A stretch of DNA of 64,000 nt from Lachnospiraceae bacterium (GTDB lineage Bacteria > Bacillota > Clostridia > Lachnospirales > Lachnospiraceae). Of the stretch, positions 35,947 to 43,096 are shown one piece after another. The notes below the pieces were generated by a model that saw only the letters and a list, made by a program, of their open reading frames with translations, was not told the origin of the DNA and searched no databases. The stretch's first letter is position 1. Each line of letters begins with the position of its first letter. The translations under genes were made by a program, and so were the position numbers. The stretch spans positions 35,302 to 99,301 of the forward strand of contig JAILGA010000151.1 of assembly GCA_024697225.1 (NCBI GenBank), in the 5' to 3' direction.

Positions 35947-37047
35947 TTATGAGAATCCAAACTTCTTCAGCGCATCGTTATCCATTACATGTCTGTTGTC
36001 CATCGTCTTCATAATGTCGCCGACATCAAGATCATCATATGTGATCCTGTCACTCAGATCAATGATCTCGTTGTTGCTGAAGGTGAGGACTACGGGTCTT
36101 AGAAGATCGTGTTCATTTATCCTTATCACGAGCGCCTTGTCGCCGTTGTTTAACTCCACGCTGGTGCCGGGTGAAAGGACATTGATGGAATGCAGCAGAG
36201 CCTCGACCACCTTGTGATCATAGACATCCGGTCTGTCGAGCATTTTTCTGAGAGTCGCGACCTCAGACAGAGGCGGCTGATCCAGGCGGACCGCCGTATC
36301 CGAATCATAGGTGTCAGCCACGGCGAGCACTTTTGCACCGGTCACCGGCTTCATTCTCTTCAGCTCCTCCTCATTGTCCATAACATCAATGAGATGCTGG
36401 GCCTGAGAGCATATTCTCTTCATATTGGGATTTGACATGTACAGATTGCCGATGAGGTCAAAGCCTCCGAGCTCCGCGTGCAGCAGTCTTATCCTCTCCT
36501 CTGCGGTCACCTCGCGCTGTTCAAAGATAGACTGATCCACATCGAGCTTTCCTATATCGTGCAGCACCGCTGCCGTAACCGCCTCCTGCTGGTCCTGAAG
36601 CGACACGTTCATCGTATGTGTTATCAGTGCGCTGAGGATCGCAACATTCAGGCTGTGCTTGTAAATATAATCGTCCTTGGACCTGAGGCCCTGTATAAAA
36701 CTGATCTTTCCTTTCTGATTACCGTATTCACGTATTATGCCATCGACTATCTGGGAGATGTGCGACACCTTCTTAGTCCTTCGTGCACCGTCCATTTCAT
36801 CCTTGATCTGGAACGCCATCATCGTCTGGAATCTCTCAAATTCCCTGTCCTCATCGGTCAGGGGTGGGATCGGCTCGGCGGGTTCAAGAATAAAGAGTCC
36901 TATCAGACCGAAACTTTTTATATTTTGTATGCTTTGGATATCTTTAAGAACTGTTGCCCTGTCGTAAAGCAGGACTCCCTTTTTGCTGAATATGGGGCGC
37001 GCGATGCGCATCCCGGGTTTTAACTCCTCAAGTCTGATAAACCGCAT
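35947..37047 (-). CDS. Degenerate HD-GYP-type protein
   Basis: 366 residues from the ATG at 37047, which has GGGAGGGAG close upstream and lies 62 bases after a good promoter. N-terminal 100 residues resemble the small domain that often precedes HD-GYP. The HD domain keeps YKHSLNVA (H131), VLHDIGK (H163, D164), LLHAELG (H190) and VADTYDS, but the HHExxDGxGYP segment is replaced by QAQHLIDVMDNEEELKRM. So the GYP signature and one metal-site His are lost; it is more likely a cyclic-di-GMP binding protein than a phosphodiesterase. A short beta-rich tail (about 275-366) follows. Confidence 0.8.
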   Translation of the reverse strand: MRFIRLEELKPGMRIARPIFSKKGVLLYDRATVLKDIQSIQNIKSFGLIGLFILEPAEPIPPLTDEDREFERFQTMMAFQIKDEMDGARRTKKVSHISQIVDGIIREYGNQKGKISFIQGLRSKDDYIYKHSLNVAILSALITHTMNVSLQDQQEAVTAAVLHDIGKLDVDQSIFEQREVTAEERIRLLHAELGGFDLIGNLYMSNPNMKRICSQAQHLIDVMDNEEELKRMKPVTGAKVLAVADTYDSDTAVRLDQPPLSEVATLRKMLDRPDVYDHKVVEALLHSINVLSPGTSVELNNGDKALVIRINEHDLLRPVVLTFSNNEIIDLSDRITYDDLDVGDIMKTMDNRHVMDNDALKKFGFS

Positions 37048-37115
37048 ATCTCCCTCCCCGAAGCAGTGCAGTGTCATCAAGAGTTTCATCTGTAAATGAT
37101 AAATTACATCCGAGT

Positions 37116-37144
37116 ATTCTATCACATTTTTGACACCATTTCAA
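37116..37144 (-). promoter_or_regulatory. Promoter of the HD-GYP/pilT/minC operon
   Basis: On the minus strand TTGAAA (37139-37144), 17-base spacer, TAGAAT (37116-37121), start near 37109. Confidence 0.65.
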
Positions 37145-37171
37145 TTATTGATAAATATGTTTTGCCGGGCA

Positions 37172-38410
37172 CTAAACAAATCCTGCCATGACCGTATTGG
37201 CAAGATCGAGCCCCCGTGAAGTCAGAAAAAACCTTCCGTCCTTTCTTTCAAGCAGTCCGTCCGCGATAAATCTGTCCGGCACGTCCCCATAAACCTCGCC
37301 GATGCTATGTCCGAATCTTTCGGCAAATTTCCTCTCAATCACTCCCTCTGTCATCCGAAGCCCCAGAAACATGTACTCTGCCTCTGCGTCACTTTCTGTC
37401 AGATCCTGTACGGTCGCTTCATCCACCGAAAAACCGGAATCCTTCACCCGTTCCATATACTCCGCAATATCACGTACATTTGAATACCGGGTCTCGTTCA
37501 CGAGGGAAGCCGCCCCGATCCCGAAGCCCAGATACTCTCCCCTCTCCCAGTAGTTCACATTATGCCGGCAGCGGTATTTTCCCGGCGCGCCGGGGGATTG
37601 CCTCGCAAAATTGGAGATCTCGTATCTGTCGTAGCCCGCCTTTCCCAGTTCCTCACATGCGGCGTGCATCATCTCACGTTCTTCATCTTCATCAGGCAGC
37701 TGTCTTTTACCGGTGTTCTTTGCAGTATGGTCATAATGAGGATCCGGTACCTGATCGGCGTATCTCTCATAAAACGGCGTGCCGGGTTCAATGATAAGGC
37801 TGTAGAGAGAAATGTGCTCGGGATTCAGGCTTACGGCCTTCTCTACCGTGCGCAGCAGGCTTTCCCTGTTCTGTCCGGGAATTGCCGCGATCAGATCCAG
37901 GTTTAGATTGGAAAACCCGGCATTTCTTGCAAGATAATAACTCTCCTCAGCTTCTGCGGCGGTATGTATCCTTCCGAGTGCAGCAAGTTCGCCGTCGTCA
38001 AACGACTGCACCCCCAGGCTCATGCGGTTTATCCCGGCCTTCAGGTAACGCCCTGGCGCGTCTTTCCCCAGAGTGCCCGGATTAGCCTCGATGCTGACTT
38101 CCGCGTTTTCATCTATTGAAAATACATTTCCAAGTGAATCCATTATCCGTGCTATGTATGACGGATCGGGACGGCTTGGCGTCCCGCCTCCGAAATAGAT
38201 GCTGGACACCCTTCTGCCTTTTTGCGGCGCAGCTTTTATTTCAGTAATAAGCGTCGCGAAATACTCTTCGATCCGTTTATCGCTGCCGTCCGGACTGCCT
38301 GCCGGAAAGGACAGGAAGTCGCAATACGCGCACTTGGATACACAGAAAGGTATATGAACATATACGGCAAGCCCGTCCGTTCTGCCGGCCGCCGTCTTTT
38401 CGATTCTCAT
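37172..38410 (-). CDS. hemW: Radical SAM heme chaperone HemW
   Basis: 412 residues. The radical SAM cluster motif is C23-V-S-K-C27-A-Y-C30 in HIPFCVSKCAYCDF. It lacks the extra N-terminal residues of true coproporphyrinogen dehydrogenase HemN, and the order lepA-hemW is the usual one in Firmicutes, which supports HemW. The protein inserts heme into target proteins. About 20 extra residues around 240 (DHTAKNTGKRQLPDEDEER) form a polar insert. It follows lepA by 15 bases. Confidence 0.9.
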   Translation of the reverse strand: MRIEKTAAGRTDGLAVYVHIPFCVSKCAYCDFLSFPAGSPDGSDKRIEEYFATLITEIKAAPQKGRRVSSIYFGGGTPSRPDPSYIARIMDSLGNVFSIDENAEVSIEANPGTLGKDAPGRYLKAGINRMSLGVQSFDDGELAALGRIHTAAEAEESYYLARNAGFSNLNLDLIAAIPGQNRESLLRTVEKAVSLNPEHISLYSLIIEPGTPFYERYADQVPDPHYDHTAKNTGKRQLPDEDEEREMMHAACEELGKAGYDRYEISNFARQSPGAPGKYRCRHNVNYWERGEYLGFGIGAASLVNETRYSNVRDIAEYMERVKDSGFSVDEATVQDLTESDAEAEYMFLGLRMTEGVIERKFAERFGHSIGEVYGDVPDRFIADGLLERKDGRFFLTSRGLDLANTVMAGFV

Positions 38411-38425
38411 ACAGTTTAAGTAATA

Positions 38426-40231
38426 TCAGCCCTCTTCATCAAGTTTCAGTACATTCAGGAAAGCATGCTGCGGTATCTCGACGCTTCCTATCTGACGCAT
38501 CTTCTTTTTGCCTTCCTTCTGTTTTTCCAGAAGCTTCTTCTTTCGCGTGATATCTCCGCCGTAGCACTTTGCGAGAACATCCTTGCGCATGGCCTTTACC
38601 GTCTCACGCGCGATTATCCTGCCTCCCACGCTCGCCTGAATGGGTATCTCAAAGAGATGCCTGGGTATTTCCTCTTTGAGTCTTTCGCACATGCGCTTTC
38701 CGCGTTCATAGGCGTTATCGGCATGAACTATGAATGAAAGCGCATCGATCTGTTCCTTGTTTATCAATATGTCAAGGCGCACAAGTTCGGACTGCTCATA
38801 GCCCTTTATTTCATAATCAAAGGAGGCATAGCCTCTGGATCTGGACTTCAGCGCGTCGAAAAAGTCATAGATGATCTCGTTCAGGGGAAGCTCATATTTC
38901 AGCACTGCTCTTGTCTGTTCTATGTACTCGGTACTCAGATATCTGCCGCGTCTCTCCTGGCACAGCTGCATGATCGCGCCGATATAGTCGGTGGTAACCA
39001 TTATCTCGCCGTTCACTATCGGTTCTTCCATGTATTCGATCGTCGAAGGATCCGGCATGTTCGAGGGATTCGTGAGCTCCGTCACGGCACCGTCGGTGGT
39101 ATGGATCAGATATACGACGCTCGGAGCCGTGGTGACAAGATCCAGATCGTACTCCCTCTCCAGTCTTTCCTCTATGACCTCAAGATGCAGAAGTCCAAGG
39201 AAGCCGCATCTGAATCCGAAGCCCAGCGCCTGCGAGGTCTCAGGTTCATAGAACAGCGACGCATCGTTGAGGGAAAGCTTTTCAAGCGCATCCCGAAGCT
39301 CGCCGTATTTTGCGTTATCGGCGGGATAGATCCCACAGTACACCATGGGTACGACCTTTTTGTAGCCCGGCAGTGCCTCCGCGCATGGTCTTGCATCCTC
39401 CGTCACGGTATCACCGACCCTGGAATCCGCTATTGTCTTTATGGATGCCGTAAAATATCCCACTTCTCCGGCACTAAGCCCCTCTCCCGGAATAAAGCGC
39501 CCCGGTGCAAAGGTTCCCGTCTCCACAACCTCAAATACCGCGCCTGTCGCCATGAACCTGACGCGTGTTCCCCTCTTTATTCTGCCGTCAAATATCCTGC
39601 AGAACACTATAACGCCCTTGTAGGAATCGTAGACTGAATCAAATATCAGAGCTTTCAGCGGTGCATCTTCGTCCCCTTTGGGCGCAGGAAGCCTGTGGAT
39701 AACCGCCTCCAGCACATCCTCGATCCCGGTTCCCACCTTTGCCGAGATCAAAGGCGCGTCCTGAGCTTCAATACCGATGATGTCTTCGATCTCATCTATC
39801 ACCTTCTGCGGCTCCGCGCTCGGCAGATCGATCTTGTTTATGACCGGCACCACCTCCAGATCATGATCAAGCGCAAGATAGACATTGGCAAGCGTCTGCG
39901 CCTCCACGCCCTGAGTGGCATCCACCACCAGTATGGCGCCGTCACAGGCCGCGAGGCTCCTCGACACTTCATAGCCGAAGTCCACATGTCCGGGAGTATC
40001 GATCATGTTAAGAACATACTCCTTTCCATCCTTTGCGTTATATATCATGCGCACCGCCTGCGACTTGATGGTGATGCCTCTCTCCCTCTCGATATCCATA
40101 TTATCGAGGATCTGCGCCTGCATCTCGCGGCTTGTCAGCACCCCGGTCTGCTCTATAAGGCGATCGGCCAGTGTGGACTTGCCGTGGTCAATATGCGCTA
40201 CTATGCAGAAATTTCTGATCTGATCTTCCAT
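38426..40231 (-). CDS. lepA: Elongation factor 4 (LepA)
   Basis: 601 residues, full length. GTPase domain with AHIDHGKST (G1), DTPGHVDF (G3) and NKIDLP (G4), then the LepA-specific C-terminal domain ([35 protein letters not shown] ending, positions about 555-585). A ribosomal GTPase that acts during stalled translation. First gene of the pair with hemW. Confidence 0.97.
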   Translation of the reverse strand: MEDQIRNFCIVAHIDHGKSTLADRLIEQTGVLTSREMQAQILDNMDIERERGITIKSQAVRMIYNAKDGKEYVLNMIDTPGHVDFGYEVSRSLAACDGAILVVDATQGVEAQTLANVYLALDHDLEVVPVINKIDLPSAEPQKVIDEIEDIIGIEAQDAPLISAKVGTGIEDVLEAVIHRLPAPKGDEDAPLKALIFDSVYDSYKGVIVFCRIFDGRIKRGTRVRFMATGAVFEVVETGTFAPGRFIPGEGLSAGEVGYFTASIKTIADSRVGDTVTEDARPCAEALPGYKKVVPMVYCGIYPADNAKYGELRDALEKLSLNDASLFYEPETSQALGFGFRCGFLGLLHLEVIEERLEREYDLDLVTTAPSVVYLIHTTDGAVTELTNPSNMPDPSTIEYMEEPIVNGEIMVTTDYIGAIMQLCQERRGRYLSTEYIEQTRAVLKYELPLNEIIYDFFDALKSRSRGYASFDYEIKGYEQSELVRLDILINKEQIDALSFIVHADNAYERGKRMCERLKEEIPRHLFEIPIQASVGGRIIARETVKAMRKDVLAKCYGGDITRKKKLLEKQKEGKKKMRQIGSVEIPQHAFLNVLKLDEEG

Positions 40232-40305
40232 GCCGGAATTTCCCTTCGATTGTTTTTACTCATCCCCTGTTCGGGATATCTCACTATCATTTGCACAACT
40301 TTATT

Positions 40306-40333
40306 ATTATACCATCTTGCAGGCGATTGAAAA
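40306..40333 (-). promoter_or_regulatory. Promoter for lepA
   Basis: On the minus strand TTTTCA (40328-40333), 16-base spacer, perfect TATAAT (40306-40311). Its -35 box overlaps that of the divergent cobW promoter. Confidence 0.5.
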
Positions 40334-40355
40334 AGCATAAGGATAGGTATAAAAT
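40327..40355 (+). promoter_or_regulatory. Promoter for the cobW-type genes
   Basis: TTGAAA (40327-40332), 17-base spacer, TAAAAT (40350-40355); leader of about 46 bases. No Zur or Fur box was recognised with confidence. Confidence 0.55.
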
Positions 40356-40407
40356 ATCCAATCGAAACGAAAGTAGATTTTCGTGTGATTCATTATGGAG
40401 GCTGATC

Positions 40408-41634
40408 ATGACAAGAATAGACATTGTTTCCGGATTCCTCGGGGCAGGAAAAACAACCCTGATAAAGAAGCTCCTGAAGGAAGCGCTTTCGGGAAGTAAA
40501 ACCGTCCTTATCGAGAACGAATTCGGCGAGATCGGAATAGACGGAGGATTCCTCAGAGAATCGGGAATCGAGATACGCGAGATGAATTCAGGCTGCATAT
40601 GCTGCTCTCTCGTGGGTGATTTCGGGACATCTCTGCGCGAAGTGGTTGAAAAATACTCTCCGGAGCGCATTATCATCGAACCTTCAGGTGTGGGGAAGCT
40701 CTCAGACGTTATGCGCGCGGTGAGCGATGTCGCCGATGAAAACCCGGAGCTGTCACTCAACAGCGCTGTGACAGTCGTGGACTGCACCAAAGCAAAGGCG
40801 TATCTGAGAAACTTCGGAGAATTCTTTGCAAATCAGATCGAGACCGCAGGCACCATCCTGCTTACCAGAACTGACAAGGCTGATGACAAAAGGATAGAGG
40901 AGACGGTTCAGCTCATCAGAGAACACAATGACCGGGCGACCATCATCACAACTCCGCTTGACGATCTCGACGGCAAAGAGATCCTTGATACCTTCGAGGG
41001 CAATCACGATCTTGAGGCGGATCTTCTTAAAGAAGTGCTCTCACAGAAGGCATCCCATCACCATCATCACCACAGTCACGGTTCCCTCGCTTCCGAGCCT
41101 GACGAGGAGGGCGTCATCATACATCATGTCTTCAGGGAAGATGAACACGAGCATGAGCATCACCATGACCACGATGAGCACGAGCATGAGCATCATCATG
41201 ACCACGATGAGCATGAACATGAGCATCACCATGATCACGATGAACACGAGCATGAGCATCACCATGATCACGATGAGCACGAGCATGAGCATCACCATGA
41301 CCACGATGAGCATGAGCATCATCACGATCACGAGCATCACCATCACGACGCCGACGAGGTCTTCTCCAGCTGGGGAATGGAAACACCCGCAAAATACACG
41401 GCCGAAGAGATAGATGCCATGCTCTCGCGCCTGTCGGATTCCGACATGTTCGGAAGCATACTCAGAGCCAAGGGTGTGGTTCAGAGTGCGGAAGGCGGCT
41501 GGTTGGAATTTGACTATGTTCCGGATGAGTATGAAGTAAGAGGCGGTTCCGCCGACGTCACCGGCAAATTCTGTGTTATAGGTGCGGATCTTAACGAAGA
41601 GAATCTCGAGAAATTATTCAGAAGGAAGCTTTGA
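40408..41634 (+). CDS. CobW/G3E GTPase with long His-rich metal-binding stretch
   Basis: 408 residues from the ATG at 40408 (GGAGG upstream). Walker A GFLGAGKTT (9-17), metal-site motif C63-I-C65-C66 in NSGCICCSL, and TRTDKADD-type guanine specificity. Between the G domain and the C-terminal domain lies a His/Asp/Glu tract (about 215-315) with SHHHHHHSHGS and five copies of DEHEHEHHHDH. The C-terminal part (about 320-408, ETPAKYTAEEIDAMLSRL) is the CobW C domain. Such proteins load zinc, nickel or cobalt into targets; the His tract suggests zinc or nickel storage. The stop is followed by the second GTPase gene one base later. Confidence 0.9.
   Translation: MTRIDIVSGFLGAGKTTLIKKLLKEALSGSKTVLIENEFGEIGIDGGFLRESGIEIREMNSGCICCSLVGDFGTSLREVVEKYSPERIIIEPSGVGKLSDVMRAVSDVADENPELSLNSAVTVVDCTKAKAYLRNFGEFFANQIETAGTILLTRTDKADDKRIEETVQLIREHNDRATIITTPLDDLDGKEILDTFEGNHDLEADLLKEVLSQKASHHHHHHSHGSLASEPDEEGVIIHHVFREDEHEHEHHHDHDEHEHEHHHDHDEHEHEHHHDHDEHEHEHHHDHDEHEHEHHHDHDEHEHHHDHEHHHHDADEVFSSWGMETPAKYTAEEIDAMLSRLSDSDMFGSILRAKGVVQSAEGGWLEFDYVPDEYEVRGGSADVTGKFCVIGADLNEENLEKLFRRKL
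41140..41331 (+). repeat. 33-base tandem repeat array inside the cobW gene
   Basis: Five in-frame 33-base units at 41140, 41173, 41206, 41239 and 41272, each coding DEHEHEHHHDH, then a 27-base partial unit to 41331. Units differ by synonymous CAC/CAT and GAC/GAT changes. Copy number should be prone to change by slippage without breaking the frame. Confidence 0.9.
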
Positions 41635-41635
41635 T

Positions 41636-42598
41636 ATGTTTGGTACAAAAAACAAAAGGAAACCTGTATATCTGATCAACGGCTTTTTGGACAGCGGAAA
41701 GACCGACTTCTTCAAATACACTATGCTTCAGCCCTATTTTCAGACAAAGGGGCTCACTCTGATCATAGCCTGTGAAGAAGGCGAGAACGATTATGATGAG
41801 GCATTTCTGAAAAAGACAAACGCTGTCCTTGAGAGAATTGACGCACAGGAAAATTTTACGATCAAAAAGCTGAAAGAGCTTGATGACTGGCACGATCCTG
41901 AAAGGATCCTCATAGAATGGAACGGAATGTGGAGTTTCCGCGAGTTTTCTCTGCCCGATGTATGGATGCTCGAACAGCAGATAACTGTTATAGACACTCA
42001 GACATTTTCGATGTATTTCACAAATATGAAGTCTCTGCTTTCCGACCAGCTTAGAAACTCGGATCTCATACTCTTCAACCGCGCTGACGGCGCAGCTTCT
42101 CTTCCGGACTATAAGAGAAATGTCAAAGCCGTCAACCAGAAGGCTGACATAATATTCGAAGGTGCAAACGGTGAAGTGGATGTCACGCTGGACGAAGATC
42201 TGCCTTATGACCTGAACGATGATCCCATAGTGTTTAACAATTTCGGTTTCGGCAACTTCTATCTGGACTCACTGGAGCATGTCGAACGCTACATGGGAAA
42301 GCGCGTCAGATTCAAGGGAATGGTGATGAAGCCCGGCGGCATACCGGAGGGTTCGTTTGTGCCCGGAAGATTTGTCATGACCTGCTGCGCACAGGATATT
42401 CAGGTACTCGGATTTGCATGCGAGTGGTCCGGTGTCGCCGATCTTAAAGAGCAGTCCTGGGTGGAGGTAACAGCAAAGGTCGATAAACGCTTCGTTGAGG
42501 CATATGACGGCGAAGGCCCGTTTCTGGTGGCCGAGAGCGTAACGCCCACAGAAAAGCCCGAGCCCGAAGTTATAGACTTTTCGAACCCGAACGAATAA
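41636..42598 (+). CDS. CobW-like GTPase fused to a TIGR03943/DUF1980-like domain
   Basis: 320 residues from the ATG at 41636 (GAAGGAAG upstream, one base after the previous stop). Residues 1-190 are a G3E-type P-loop domain with Walker A GFLDSGKT (16-23), but the CxCC metal motif is missing (IIACEEGENDYDE in its place) and the switch region reads IEWNGMW. The last 100 residues (about 218-310, GKRVRFKGMVMKPGGIPEGSFVPGRF to DLKEQSWVEVTAKV) resemble the OB-like C-terminal domain of the TIGR03943/YcgQ family, which usually pairs with a permease. So this looks like a fusion of two halves of a metal-handling system. Function inferred only from context. Confidence 0.8.
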   Translation: MFGTKNKRKPVYLINGFLDSGKTDFFKYTMLQPYFQTKGLTLIIACEEGENDYDEAFLKKTNAVLERIDAQENFTIKKLKELDDWHDPERILIEWNGMWSFREFSLPDVWMLEQQITVIDTQTFSMYFTNMKSLLSDQLRNSDLILFNRADGAASLPDYKRNVKAVNQKADIIFEGANGEVDVTLDEDLPYDLNDDPIVFNNFGFGNFYLDSLEHVERYMGKRVRFKGMVMKPGGIPEGSFVPGRFVMTCCAQDIQVLGFACEWSGVADLKEQSWVEVTAKVDKRFVEAYDGEGPFLVAESVTPTEKPEPEVIDFSNPNE

Positions 42599-42624
42599 AA
42601 ACGTGCGCCGTCAGGCACACGATG

Positions 42625-42660
42625 AAAAAAGGCTTCCGCGGTAAGCGGAAGCCTTTTGCT
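42625..42660. terminator. Bidirectional terminator between the GTPase pair and rpsT
   Basis: GGCTTCCGC (42631-42639) pairs with GCGGAAGCC (42645-42653), with six A before and TTTT after, so it can stop both the plus-strand GTPase transcript and minus-strand rpsT. Confidence 0.9.
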
Positions 42661-42675
42661 TTACGGATCCTTATG

Positions 42676-42939
42676 TCAGCCTATACCGTTAACGGCCTTT
42701 GCCAGACGTGACACTCTCCTTGAAGCATTTCCCTTCTTGATGACACCCTTGGTCTCTGCCTTGTCGATAACGGAAGTGGCGTTTACCAGTGCTTCCTGTG
42801 CAGCAGACTTGTCACCTGCCTCCACGGCGGTGCGAACGCGCTTAATAGCGGTCTTCATACCGGACTTCACGGCTTGATTCCTTGCAGCACGTTTCTTGTC
42901 TGTTAAGATCCTCTTCTTGGCGGATTTAATATTTGCCAT
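42676..42939 (-). CDS. rpsT: 30S ribosomal protein S20
   Basis: 87 residues from the ATG at 42939, with GGAGGGG five bases upstream. It opens MANIKSAKKRIL and is Lys/Arg/Ala-rich, as usual. A primary binder of 16S rRNA. Single-gene unit with its own promoter and terminator. Confidence 0.96.
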   Translation of the reverse strand: MANIKSAKKRILTDKKRAARNQAVKSGMKTAIKRVRTAVEAGDKSAAQEALVNATSVIDKAETKGVIKKGNASRRVSRLAKAVNGIG

Positions 42940-43010
42940 TTTCCCCTCCAAAACTCTTTCTTCAAAACTCTTTCCATCCGCGCTTCTTTCCTTTTTGCGC
43001 GCGCTATACT

Positions 43011-43039
43011 ATATTAGTGCATCAACCCGCCCGTGTCAA
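43011..43039 (-). promoter_or_regulatory. Promoter for rpsT
   Basis: On the minus strand perfect TTGACA (43034-43039), 17-base spacer, TAATAT (43011-43016), with a TATAGT a few bases further on as an alternative -10. A leader of about 65 bases, rich in GAAAGAG repeats, precedes the ATG. Confidence 0.55.
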
Positions 43040-43096
43040 GAAGTTTTTAACAAAAGTAAACATATAATCCTGCCGCATGATCCGGATCACTCTGCA

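Noticed and set aside
35947..37125. Start of the HD-GYP gene at GTG 37125
   Set aside because: That start lies upstream of the expected transcription start; ATG 37047 has a strong ribosome site and begins the conserved domain.
41140..41331. Regular 33-base repeats that could suggest a CRISPR array
   Set aside because: Units are directly adjacent without spacers and in frame with a clear protein repeat; no cas gene present.
41041..41392. Hydrophobic Met/Val/Ile-rich and Ala/His/Arg-rich frames on the minus strand
   Set aside because: They are the complement of the His/Asp/Glu repeat; periodic only because of that repeat.
43078..43089. Palindrome TGATCCGGATCA as terminator of the coiled-coil gene
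   Set aside because: The loop would be too tight and no T run follows; at most a small protein-binding site.
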